Under the pieces are notes generated by a model. The model was given only the letters and a program-made list of their open reading frames with translations, ran no database searches and was not told where the DNA came from. 64,000 bases of DNA, from positions 108,904,661 to 108,968,660 of the forward strand of contig NC_073746.1 in NCBI RefSeq assembly GCF_029784135.1. Reading direction: 5' to 3'. A program made the position numbers and the translations under genes. Source of the DNA: Toxorhynchites rutilus septentrionalis. Taxonomy: Eukaryota; Arthropoda; Insecta; Diptera; Culicidae. Shown piece after piece: positions 1-10,320 of this stretch (the stretch's first letter is position 1; each line of letters begins with the position of its first letter).

Positions 1-1029
1 TCCACCTTTGGCAACCCCAATTTGATTTAGTATGAAAACGGGATAATAAGACAGACTGAAGTTCACGTTTTCTGCTTCAGGTGACCACTGGTTTGGAAAA
101 TAAGAAGGTTAATGATTTGATCTAAACTCGGAAGGAATGCCAGATGGAGGTGATTTTCGTGTCCGTCGCTAACAAGGTAGTGGCAGCGGAGCACGATTTG
201 GTACTGCTCTCGGCTATGAAGGTGATAGTTCGGGAAATCCGTTCAAATCAATAAGTTCTTCGAGAATGGGCATAGCAACAACATTCCCAGAAGCCGTGCC
301 ATGTAAACTTACACTCGAATTAAATGGAATTGAGGAATGCTGAATTAGAAAGCATGTACGATTCAAATCGACCTCTTTTATGCGTTACATTATTCACTTG
401 TTTCACTATTTCCACTATATATTTGTCGGACAAAAACATGAAGAAGGTGAAGATATTTTCTCTTAATTTGTGTATTCGAAATCAGAATCCATTCATCATT
501 CATCATCATCATCATCCATCCAAATCTTTCACTGCTTTCACTCAAAATTTTGAAATATTGAAAGGCTAGACGTAGTCCCACTTCAAAAAGTTTTTTTTAT
601 CGCTCGACCAACTTTTGATTAATTTATAGCAAATGCATTGATTTTTCAATGAACTTTCTGAAAAAACCCGTAAACTGTGCCTCAAATGTCTACTAGATGT
701 GAAAACAAAAAAAAAAATATTTCTAGTAAGAACAACTAACATAGTAACATTCAAGTCGCAGTTTACTATTTTTCACAGAAAATCTTGGAGACAAAAAATG
801 GGAAAATATAGCAAAAATATCAAATTCAATTTTTAAACAAGTTTCTCAACAGCGTAGTCAGAGGCGACGCATGACTAAGTGAGCCACCTGTTCAATCAAC
901 AATTATGTGCGTGTTTTCTATCGATTCCATCGGCTTCGATCAGCAGAAAACTTTGAAACTCAAATGGCATTTTATGCAAGCCGGCGCATTAGTAGTGGTG
1001 ATCGCTTCGTACATAGCTGACTGCGTTTG

Positions 1030-1480
1030 TCCTGTCACACTTGAAGATGCAGAAAAAAATGACAGCGGGTTGAGATGAATGGTTTCAACCCGATAGTCAT
1101 TACTTCTTATTTCATAATGTTGTGTTGTGTTGCGTGCGGGTTGTGTGGTGTAGTCATGTGTAGTCATCAGATTACGAGCCTAATCACGAACGTCACTTCA
1201 CGGTGAAAATGAAATGAATCGTATGCAATTTGTATGCCTTTGTTTTCTTTTTCACTGTGAAGTGACGTTTGTGATCAGGCCCTACATTCTTCACGGCGGA
1301 GAAGTTTCACCCAAACAGAAAAAATAAGGATACTCGGGATAATATGGAAATTGTAAGGAAATTGCCTTCGATAATTTCTCATCCATGCTATGTAATGAAA
1401 AAATAAGTTTTTGGTTGAGATTGTCTACCTGTCCTATGAACAGTTTGAACAGGCGGACGAGACGCCACTGAGCGTGTTTA
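1030..1480 (+). repeat. Dispersed repeat, copy A (carries a MITE)
   Basis: This segment is clearly similar to 61290-61650: both contain the same string of short blocks, including the stretch around 'gttgtgtggtgtagtca', the 'tttcacccaaacagaaaa' block and the block ending in 'gacgagacgccactg'. Copy A is interrupted by the 103-bp hairpin element at 1178-1280, absent from the copy at 61 kb. Family not recognised. Confidence 0.7.
1178..1280. mobile_element. Short hairpin MITE
   Basis: The two ends are inverted repeats of about 35 bp: GCCTAATCACGAACGTCACT on the left matches the reverse complement of the right end with few differences. The copy of the host repeat at 61 kb lacks it, which shows an insertion. 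A related end (tgaagtgtaagtgacg...gatcgggccc) lies at 17,900-17,950. Confidence 0.65.
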
Positions 1481-1724
1481 AAACGTTGTTTTTCCTCGAA
1501 AATCCATTGACTTTCCATCAACTTTGTCGAACACCATATTTCAGACAGCTGATTTACGAGTTACAATTTTTTTTAAAAAGAATCAAATAAAGGCCTTATA
1601 AAAAAGTTATTCGTTAATAAATTGATCATATTATAATGAAAATTTAAATTTTGGGTAACTGCCACCTTATATTATGTACAGGGTCTGACTCACTGATCAA
1701 TGAATGTATGGCTTCTTCTATTAG

Positions 1725-3870
1725 GTATCGGTACCGGATGGTCCACCAAAATCCCGAACCACAATCCACGGGACATTATCGCCAATCTGCGCCGGATGCT
1801 CAACGGTGAGGAGCCCAAAATATTGCATCCTTGGTACAAAAATTTCCGTGGTTCAATCGAATCGGTTGGCCACCAGAAATACCTAACAGTCGGTAACGTG
1901 TCGATTCTTGACAATCAGAAAATCGAGATCTCTGAACTGCCAGTCGCTACCTGGACGCAGACGTACAAGGAGAACACGCTGGAACCCCTGCTGCACGGGT
2001 CGGACAAACAGAAGGCAGTGATTTCCGATTACAAGGAGTACAACACGGATACCACCGTGCGGTTTGTGGTTTCGTTTCTGCCGGGCGAGTTCGATCGAAT
2101 CTACGCGGAGGAAGGTGGTTTCCATCGGGTGTTCAAACTGACCAGCTCGCTTTCCACCACTACCATGCACGCGTTCGACGATAAGAACTATCTGAAACGT
2201 TACGAACACGCGAATGATATTTTCCACGAGTACTACAAACTGCGGCTGGAGTATTACGGCAAGCGTAAGGCCTACCTCGAAGGTATGTACCAAGCGGAGG
2301 CAGATAAGCTAACCGATCAGGCGCGGTTCATCGTTGAGAAGTGTGACCGAACATTGGTGGTCGAAAACAAGAAGCGAAAGGTTATGATCGATGAACTCAT
2401 TAAACGAGGATATCGGGCTGATCCCGTTAAGGAGTGGAAGCGCAAGGTTTCTCTGGAGGAGGAAGAACCGGACGAGGTTGACGAGGAGGAGGCGGAGGGT
2501 GAAGACGTTAAGCCTGGCAAGTCGAAGAAACCTGTTGATCCGGAGAAGGCTTTCCAAAAATTGACCGACGTAAAGAAGTTCGATTATCTGCTCGGTATGT
2601 CCATGTGGATGTTGACAGAGGAACGTAAGAACGAACTCCTCAAGCAACGCGATAACAAGCTAGCCGAGTTGGCAGCCATCAAAGCGAAGACCCAAGAGAT
2701 GCTTTGGACGGATGATCTCGATGCTCTTGCTAGCAAATTGGATGAGGTTGAAGAGAAGGAACGCCTAGAAGCGATAAATACCGAGAAGAAGCTTAAAGGT
2801 GGTGTGAAGGGTGCAGGGCGTGGCTTGAAGACCACCGCCAAGAAAGCGGCAATCGACGAAACGAAACCAAGCGACATGGGTGAAGAGGTCAAATTCAAGA
2901 TAACCGAAGATCTGCTCAAGAAGTACGAGAAGATTACAGCGGTCAAAAAAGAGAAGAAAGAACCTGGCGAAGGTGGCGATGACGAGTTCGATGCACTGGT
3001 CGATGGTAAAAAACCGAGGGTCAAAAAAGAACCGAAAGAACCAAAGGAGCCGAAGGTGAAGAAGGAGAAAAAAGAAAAGGACGGTCTGAAGCAAACCAAG
3101 TTGAACCTTGGGAAAGGTGGTGGAGGTCGCGGACGGGTAAGTCAAGCGGTCGTTTGATTAGCTTTTGAACTCACCCAGCATTTCGTTTCGTTCTACAGAA
3201 GAAGAAGGTAACCACTTCAGATGAGGAGGATAACTTCAATTCCAATGCCAGCGGTGACGATTTCGATGTTCCCATCAGTGTCCCAACTCGAGAAAAAACC
3301 GAAAGGCGAGCCGCGTCAAAGGTAAACCGTAACCATTATAAATCAAAACTTTTGCTCACTGACGGTGATGCGTTTCTCCCCTCTAGAAAATAAACTATTC
3401 GTTCAAGGACGACGAGGAGGACAACTTTGACAAATCGGACGATGAGCTATTTGACAACAATCCGGAATCACGAGTCGCGGAATCGTCACAAGAGGTTATC
3501 GCAGACGGCAGTGACATAGAAGAGGTAACCGGCGGAAATGGCAACGATGTCATCAGTCTCGAAAGTGAACAAGACTCGCCAGTGAAAGCAAAGAAACCTG
3601 CTGTGAAGCGGAAGCTAGGTCCGAAGAACGATGCTCCTGCTAAGGCTCCTGCCGCGAAGCGTAACCGCAAGAAAGTCAGCGCCGGAAGCAGTGAAGAAGA
3701 TGAGAAGCCCAAGAAGGTAGATTGATTTTTTTTCTCAAATTGCGCTGATAGTTTACCATCTATTGTTTGTTTTTTTTTAAATCATTCAACAGAAGCCCAA
3801 GAAGAAAGCCGCGGTAAGTGAGTCCGAGTTAAGCGAACCAGATTACGACGATGATTCGGACTTCGAGTAA
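1725..3870 (+). CDS. Top2: DNA topoisomerase II, C-terminal exons
   Basis: Type II topoisomerase: passes one DNA duplex through another with ATP in the nucleus. Four exons are visible: 1725-3136, 3199-3321, 3387-3716 and 3793-3870 (TAA), joined by short introns with GT-AG ends; all three introns are phase 0, and the first acceptor splits a Gly codon. The window gives about 646 residues of a protein usually near 1450. It opens at the IGTGWSTKIPN motif, about 50 residues after the active-site tyrosine, so ATPase, TOPRIM and catalytic Tyr lie upstream, outside the window. Seen here are the rest of the breakage-reunion domain with the conserved ELPVxTWTQTYKE and TDTTVRFVV blocks, the C-gate coiled coil, the LTDVKKFDYLLGMSMW block, then a Lys/Glu/Asp-rich low-complexity tail typical of the divergent C-terminal domain. 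Reading frame is intact throughout. Confidence 0.95.
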
Positions 3871-5524
3871 ACACTGCTTTTAGCGCGGTGCGTTGTATCA
3901 CCACTTCGGGACCTTCTCGTGGAAGGTTTCGTGTATTTCGGGCTATTTTATACCGGAATTCTCCGTGTAGCATTAAGACAGATATTTTAGTCGTAATCGT
4001 ACGTATAATCCATGCGAGAAAGGAACCATTTAACACATTGAAACTAAACTCAAGCTAGAGTAGGAAACACTTTTTTTACGTTCTGACAATTTTCCACTTC
4101 AACATCCAGATATAGTAGGAACATAACTAGAGTGTAGTGTTTTTCCCCACGCGTAACTGTAAGATTATTTATACACCTTCAATTGTACAATTTTACTTTT
4201 TTTTGAATGAAAGCGACGGGGCTATAGTTTGAACGGGGTTGAAGGAAGATATTTCGTACAAACATTGGACGTTGTATGGAAACACGTATAGCAGTGGTGG
4301 ACAAACACCTATTTTGTTTTAAACGAAATTATTACGCGGAAGAAAACATGAACTTCGAAAGCAGGAATGAGTGCGTAAAACTGGAAGCATAGGAAAACTG
4401 AAATATCATCCTCTCAATCGGTATGTTTGTTTAGGGCTATGTACGTTGACAGGTTTTACCTTTGCTGCGTTAATCTTTTAGCGAACATGTATCTTCATTA
4501 CTATTTGTAATAAGAACTGTAGATATATTATCATAACTAGCATAGTGTATTCGAGTTATATCACAATCCCATAGAAATGTTGAAAACAAAATTTTTAACG
4601 CATGCAATACGGAATTTTAGTGAACTGTCGATCATCGTTGGCTCCGTGTAGACTACTTTCACCAATGTTTTCTGAGACCAACTTCACTCTAAATACAGTT
4701 TTGTTACTCGGCCTGATTCTGCGTGGCGTGTGAGGTCAGATGACAATTGTCACTAATGTCACGCAATTCCACCAGGCGTTTGCCGTGAGAAATCTCACTT
4801 GAATGAACTCTCACCTTATTCCCGCTCTCAAATATACGTGACGATTGTCACATGAACTGGGATTTCTAGATGACAATCGTCAACATGTCTTGAGGTGTCG
4901 ACAGCGCGTAAAAACAAATGAAAAATGGAAGATGAATAATAAGTGTCGTTTTGGGTCGTATAGAATCGATAGTGATAGTATTGTATGTTTCAATAAATTC
5001 AATTTATCATCAATTTTCACAGTGCGAGTGACGAATTGCAAGTAGTTTGATTTTTTGTGAAAGCGGTAGTGAATCTGTTATCCCTCAATCGGACGAATAA
5101 GCACACCGGAATTGTTTCCATTTCATGAAATCTATTTATTTTCTCTAAAATATATCTATCACATGGATCTTGTGTTTCATCTATCTAGCCGCGAGTCATC
5201 ATCACCGAACTGCATATCCATTTCAGAAGCCGTGGTATGCCCCCTAGCCGGAGCGAGAGAAACAATTTAGCACTGAGAGCGCAGAGAGCAGCAGCAACTA
5301 CGATCAAAACAAATAATAATGTTAAACTTTACAGGATACAATCAACCGTTTCACTAAATCTCAATCAAATACTTGCAAATTCGGCAGAATGTCCTGATAC
5401 ACAACAAAATTTTATGCTAACAACAGGCCAAGTTAAATCAGATCTATAGATACGGTACTGACTGAAGCAAAACAAATATCTGACCTCTCTGAGCGAAACA
5501 AATAAAATTCTGGAATGCCAGATG
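3871..5524 (+). other. Top2 3' flank and intergenic DNA
   Basis: Follows the Top2 stop and should contain its 3' UTR. No canonical AATAAA is close to the stop; AATAAG occurs near 4510 and AATAAA near 4992. A 70-codon open frame at 5237-5449 (Ser/Arg/Ala-rich start) has no recognised relative and is not called as a gene. No other structure recognised. Confidence 0.4.
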
Positions 5525-5946
5525 TTTTGACGTAGGACTACGTCTAACCGGAAGATATAGGGGGTGAAATGTAAATCTAGGCACTGAACAAGTAGGAAAA
5601 AATGCAAGATTTGGAACGCTTATAACTCGAGCATTTCTCAATAGATCGCAAAGGTTTTTGCATCAATTGATAGGAATTATATCTACGCATCTATCATAAC
5701 GACTAACATTTCATTTTTCTTGAGATAAATAATTGAATAATTGTGAAATATCAAGCATTGTCAAAATACACTATGTGCCCATTTTTGATTGGTCCATTTT
5801 GTGCTCCTCAAATCGTACCGACCAAAACGGGCAACCAGAGCAGCAGCGAAATAGAATGAAGCACGATTGGAAAGGAAAAAGAAAAAAATGAACGAAACGT
5901 TGGTCGCAGTTTCACACATGCGTAATTCTCGAGCCAGCCAGTCAGC

Positions 5947-5954
5947 TTAAAAAT
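5947..5954 (+). promoter_or_regulatory. TATA-like box of H2A copy A
   Basis: An AT-rich box (cttaaaaat) lies about 100 bp before the ATG of the H2A-like copy, with a GATTGGTCC (CCAAT-type) sequence about 160 bp further upstream near 5788. This is the layout of a histone core promoter. Its retention argues for a DNA-level copy of the gene, not a retroposed mRNA. Mirrored at 10413-10420. Confidence 0.45.
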
Positions 5955-6046
5955 CCCCGCTCCGCTGCCGTAACGATCATTCTCATTCAAACCGTACACC
6001 ACATCGGTTCGCATCACAACACTTCAACAAACCAACCCAAGCAGCC

Positions 6047-6420
6047 ATGTCTGGACATGGTAAAGGAGGAAAAGTGAAGGGAAAGGCAAAATCCCGCTCG
6101 AACCGTGTTGATTTGGAGTTCCCCGCAAGGGTAGCTAGGCCGAGCGCGTTAGTACCAGTGCACCAGTCCATCTAGCCTGCGTTATATAGTTTCGGCCGCC
6201 GAAGTGATCGAGTTAGCTGGCAAAGCTGCTCGCGACGATAAGAAAATCCGCATTCGGAACAGAACACATTCGGTTCGGTGGACATTAAGACAACAGGCAG
6301 TTGCAGCGAGTGGCGAGTGGCAAACGCAATCGCAAAACGGCATCAGGTAGCAGAAGAAAAAAGTTTGTTCTTTATACAAACTGCTTTGGTGGCAAATCCA
6401 GAACAAGGCGGCAACGAGGG
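6047..6420 (+). pseudogene. Histone H2A pseudogene, copy A (left arm)
   Basis: Begins ATG with the H2A N-terminal signature [20 protein letters not shown] (canonical H2A has R at position 4). After the FP of the QFPVGR region about eight codons are missing; a shifted frame then gives an RKG...AERV...APVxLA match with an in-frame stop, and another frame gives AAEVIELAGKAARDDKKIRI, matching the [20 protein letters not shown] block. The C-terminal third is scrambled. Broken by deletion, frameshifts and stops; not translatable as H2A. A histone-type stem-loop follows at 6491. Confidence 0.85.
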
Positions 6421-6490
6421 CGTTCGAAAATGGTTTTTTTCAAAACCACGAGTACTAAGTTTTCTAAATTTGAACCATTCCATAAAACAA

Positions 6491-6506
6491 GGCGCTTTTC
6501 AGGGCC
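6491..6506 (+). terminator. Histone-type 3' stem-loop (one mismatch)
   Basis: GGCGCTTTTCAGGGCC: 6-bp stem with one G-G mismatch and a TTTC loop, close to the metazoan replication-dependent histone mRNA 3' end. It follows H2A copy A. Mirrored at 9861-9876 on the right arm. Confidence 0.65.
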
Positions 6507-6914
6507 ATTAAACCTTCCAAAAAAGAGTTTAGGAAATACAGTTCAATGCTTTCTAAAACATTATCCAAAATAATAATAAAACACAAATTGATTTTTTCAT
6601 AATTTGTTTGCCAGGATCTGATGAGTATGTGAATTTGGCAGTTGTTCTGAGCTTATTGATAGTTGGGGACTTTCCTGATTATTCAATTTTCACCAATTCT
6701 TAAATTGTTTCCAGATTGAGAGTACAGTAATTTACAATTAGTTCGAAATTTAGCTAATTGGACGGACATGTAATGCGACTTATTTAGTTGGACATTTTTG
6801 TAAACATAGAGATCCAAATTATGACCCCACATTGAAAGTCGACACTGTACCACTGTCAACGCAAATGTTCAATTACAGATTAAAATCGCCTCCAATGCGA
6901 TACTGAGTGGCGCT

Positions 6915-7060
6915 TCGGCACGTCGCATTGAATGTAATTTACTGTACAACATGTCACTAAGCTGGATGGGAAGAAATTTTCCAACTGTGAAAGCTGTGGC
7001 GAGTGGCAAATGCAATCGCTAAACAGAAAGGTTTAGCCGAACAAGATGGGGATATCGAGA
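6915..7060 (+). pseudogene. Partial H2A-like 3' segment
   Basis: This piece closely resembles the 3' part of H2A copy B (7660-7800): both share 'gctggatgggaagaaa' and the following block. It is preceded by no N-terminal half, so it looks like a third, truncated copy within the arm. The match to the H2A C-terminal region is weak; the duplication itself is clear. Mirrored at 9307-9452. Confidence 0.5.
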
Positions 7061-7102
7061 GATAACAAAACAATAAACTCTTTAGATTGAAGATTATTTT
7101 GT

Positions 7103-7118
7103 GATCCTGAAAAGGACC
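7103..7118 (-). terminator. Histone-type stem-loop on the opposite strand
   Basis: Read on the minus strand it is GGTCCTTTTCAGGATC: six paired positions (one G-T) around TTTC. The orientation suggests the 3' end of a histone gene transcribed toward the H2A copies, as in a tightly packed histone cluster, but almost none of that gene remains (only about 170 bp separate it from the copy B promoter). Mirrored at 9249-9264. Confidence 0.5.
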
Positions 7119-7279
7119 CTTTTTAGCCTGCATGTGAATCCAACGAGCGAACAAATCGTAATGAATGTATTTTTTTTGCCATCGCTCCCTTTTAACGCTC
7201 ATTCGTTCGTCTCGATGGACTCGCCCCTCTGGCTGAGTCTGCCGTTTTGGTTCTATCCTGTGAGTGTGTACCGCTAGAG

Positions 7280-7286
7280 TATAAAA
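7280..7286 (+). promoter_or_regulatory. TATA box of H2A copy B
   Basis: A clean TATAAAA lies about 75 bp before the H2A-like start. Mirrored at 9081-9087. Confidence 0.6.
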
Positions 7287-7356
7287 CACGCGGGCCCCAA
7301 AAAAAAAATCTTATTTTCTTTCAAACCGTAAACCCGTGTGGTTGTACGGCATCGGC

Positions 7357-7740
7357 ATCGTGGACGTAACAAAGGAGGACAAGTTAAGGGAAAGGCAAAG
7401 TCTCACTCGAACCGTGCAGGTCTCCAGTTCCCTGTTGGACGCATTCACTGATTGCTCCGCAAGGGTAACTAGACCGAACGGATTGGTACCGGAGCACCAG
7501 TATACCTAACAGCGATTATAGAGTTTCGGCCGTCGGAGTGCTCGAGTTGGCTTGCAAAGCTGCTCACGACAATCAGAAAACCCGCATCAAGAACAGAGCA
7601 GCTTCGGTTCGGCGCTCATCAAGGCAACAATTAGTTTCAGTGAGTGGCAAAGTGTTTCTCCAGCACGTTAAATGTAATTTACTGAACAACATGTCACAAG
7701 CTGGATGGGAAGAAATTTTCCAACTGTGAAAACTGTGGCG
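7357..7740 (+). pseudogene. Histone H2A pseudogene, copy B (left arm)
   Basis: Better preserved than copy A at the protein level: [20 protein letters not shown], then VGRIH, an in-frame stop, LLRKGN, a stop, and TERIGTGAPVYL line up with the H2A histone fold. A frameshifted second half matches the LELAxxAAxDNxKTRI block. The start codon is lost (ATC-like), there are at least two stops and one frameshift. A stem-loop at 7823 follows. Confidence 0.85.
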
Positions 7741-7822
7741 AGTGGCAAACGCAATAGCTAAACAGGAAGGTTTAACCGAACAAGATGGGAATATCGAGTG
7801 ATAACAAAAACACAACACCAAA

Positions 7823-7838
7823 GGTTCTTCTCAGAACC
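7823..7838 (+). terminator. Histone-type 3' stem-loop
   Basis: GGTTCTTCTCAGAACC: perfect 6-bp stem, loop TCTC, with the typical upstream CCAAA. Mirrored at 8529-8544 on the minus strand. Confidence 0.75.
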
Positions 7839-8626
7839 ATCAACATATTCATAAAGAGTAAACAGTAAACTAATCCATTTTTCAGGTAGATAGGTAGGTA
7901 TTCACGTAGGAGAAGAAAATAAAACAATATATTTAAAATATATATTTAACAAAAGCTGTCCCCTTTGTATAGTCCTACGTCACTCCGGTTATGTCCCCGA
8001 CATTACCCACCCGTCTTTTTTTTCTAATATATGCGATACAAATTTGAAATATTTGTAAATATGTGCTAATGTCTGACATAGGGCCCTATTCCAGAAAACG
8101 AGACGAGCAATTCATTTCGTCTCGTCTCGGCTTCAGTTACTGTCGAGACGAGCAAAATATTCCATTCCAGTACACGAGTTTCATTGAAATGTTTTATTTG
8201 GTAGACTGGAGAGACTTCAGTCAGTTTTTCTCGGTATGATCAGTGATGTCAGATGAGAAGATATGTTTTTGTTTTGAGATAAACAACAAACAGTTTAAAA
8301 ATTGATTAATCGATACTCTTTTCTCAGTGCCAATATATTAACAAAAAAAAAGACGGGTGGGTAATGTCGGGGACATAACCGGAGTGACGTAGGACTATAC
8401 AAAGGGGACAGCTTTTGTTAAATATATATTTTAAATATATTGTTTTATTTTCTTCTCCTACGTGAATACCTACCTATCTACCTGAAAAATGGATTAGTTT
8501 ACTGTTTACTCTTTATGAATATGTTGATGGTTCTGAGAAGAACCTTTGGTGTTGTGTTTTTGTTATCACTCGATATTCCCATCTTGTTCGGTTAAACCTT
8601 CCTGTTTAGCTATTGCGTTTGCCACT

Positions 8627-9010
8627 CGCCACAGTTTTCACAGTTGGAAAATTTCTTCCCATCCAGCTTGTGACATGTTGTTCAGTAAATTACATTTAAC
8701 GTGCTGGAGAAACACTTTGCCACTCACTGAAACTAATTGTTGCCTTGATGAGCGCCGAACCGAAGCTGCTCTGTTCTTGATGCGGGTTTTCTGATTGTCG
8801 TGAGCAGCTTTGCAAGCCAACTCGAGCACTCCGACGGCCGAAACTCTATAATCGCTGTTAGGTATACTGGTGCTCCGGTACCAATCCGTTCGGTCTAGTT
8901 ACCCTTGCGGAGCAATCAGTGAATGCGTCCAACAGGGAACTGGAGACCTGCACGGTTCGAGTGAGACTTTGCCTTTCCCTTAACTTGTCCTCCTTTGTTA
9001 CGTCCACGAT
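8627..9010 (-). pseudogene. Histone H2A pseudogene, copy B (right arm)
   Basis: Exact inverted counterpart of 7357-7740, with the same lost start, stops and frameshift. Confidence 0.85.
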
Positions 9011-9946
9011 GCCGATGCCGTACAACCACACGGGTTTACGGTTTGAAAGAAAATAAGATTTTTTTTTTGGGGCCCGCGTGTTTTATACTCTAGCGGTACA
9101 CACTCACAGGATAGAACCAAAACGGCAGACTCAGCCAGAGGGGCGAGTCCATCGAGACGAACGAATGAGCGTTAAAAGGGAGCGATGGCAAAAAAAATAC
9201 ATTCATTACGATTTGTTCGCTCGTTGGATTCACATGCAGGCTAAAAAGGGTCCTTTTCAGGATCACAAAATAATCTTCAATCTAAAGAGTTTATTGTTTT
9301 GTTATCTCTCGATATCCCCATCTTGTTCGGCTAAACCTTTCTGTTTAGCGATTGCATTTGCCACTCGCCACAGCTTTCACAGTTGGAAAATTTCTTCCCA
9401 TCCAGCTTAGTGACATGTTGTACAGTAAATTACATTCAATGCGACGTGCCGAAGCGCCACTCAGTATCGCATTGGAGGCGATTTTAATCTGTAATTGAAC
9501 ATTTGCGTTGACAGTGGTACAGTGTCGACTTTCAATGTGGGGTCATAATTTGGATCTCTATGTTTACAAAAATGTCCAACTAAATAAGTCGCATTACATG
9601 TCCGTCCAATTAGCTAAATTTCGAACTAATTGTAAATTACTGTACTCTCAATCTGGAAACAATTTAAGAATTGGTGAAAATTGAATAATCAGGAAAGTCC
9701 CCAACTATCAATAAGCTCAGAACAACTGCCAAATTCACATACTCATCAGATCCTGGCAAACAAATTATGAAAAAATCAATTTGTGTTTTATTATTATTTT
9801 GGATAATGTTTTAGAAAGCATTGAACTGTATTTCCTAAACTCTTTTTTGGAAGGTTTAATGGCCCTGAAAAGCGCCTTGTTTTATGGAATGGTTCAAATT
9901 TAGAAAACTTAGTACTCGTGGTTTTGAAAAAAACCATTTTCGAACG

Positions 9947-10320
9947 CCCTCGTTGCCGCCTTGTTCTGGATTTGCCACCAAAGCAGTTTGTATAAAGAAC
10001 AAACTTTTTTCTTCTGCTACCTGATGCCGTTTTGCGATTGCGTTTGCCACTCGCCACTCGCTGCAACTGCCTGTTGTCTTAATGTCCACCGAACCGAATG
10101 TGTTCTGTTCCGAATGCGGATTTTCTTATCGTCGCGAGCAGCTTTGCCAGCTAACTCGATCACTTCGGCGGCCGAAACTATATAACGCAGGCTAGATGGA
10201 CTGGTGCACTGGTACTAACGCGCTCGGCCTAGCTACCCTTGCGGGGAACTCCAAATCAACACGGTTCGAGCGGGATTTTGCCTTTCCCTTCACTTTTCCT
10301 CCTTTACCATGTCCAGACAT
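9947..10320 (-). pseudogene. Histone H2A pseudogene, copy A (right arm)
   Basis: Exact inverted counterpart of 6047-6420, with the same internal deletion and stops. Confidence 0.85.

Larger units (their letters stand above)
1..1724 (+). other. Intron of topoisomerase II, 5' part of window
   Basis: No coding exon is visible before the acceptor at 1723-1724, so this stretch is read as the 3' part of a long Top2 intron. It holds a TCA-rich microsatellite near 486-530, a dispersed repeat (1030-1480) and a small hairpin MITE (1178-1280). The pyrimidine-rich tract just before 1725 and the AG fit an acceptor. Nothing else is recognised in 1-1030. Confidence 0.6.
5525..8023 (+). mobile_element. Histone-derived element, left arm of palindrome
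   Basis: A 2.5 kb element that starts in a T run followed by GACGTAGGACTACGTC and ends in TAGTCCTACGTC plus about 45 bp and a T run. It repeats in inverted orientation at 8344-10842: any position x pairs with 16367-x, and every stretch I compared is identical. It contains no transposase frame. Inside are two degenerate histone H2A genes (6047 and 7357), their TATA regions and three histone-type stem-loops. A third, altered copy lies at 24031-26488. Family name unknown to me. Confidence 0.85.

Noticed and set aside
324..569. 81-codon ORF with His run
   Set aside because: The His run is a TCA/CAT microsatellite; both strands are open because of the repeat.
324..1724. Further upstream Top2 exons
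   Set aside because: No frame in 1-1724 resembles the catalytic region that should precede IGTGWSTK; the acceptor at 1724 marks the exon start.
2317..3145. Several long minus-strand ORFs over Top2
   Set aside because: Shadows of the charged, repetitive C-terminal coding sequence of Top2.
5237..5449. 70-codon ORF as a gene
   Set aside because: No recognisable domain, no splice or promoter context, adjacent to repeats.
6047..7740. Functional histone H2A genes
   Set aside because: Every copy has deletions, frameshifts or in-frame stops in the histone fold.
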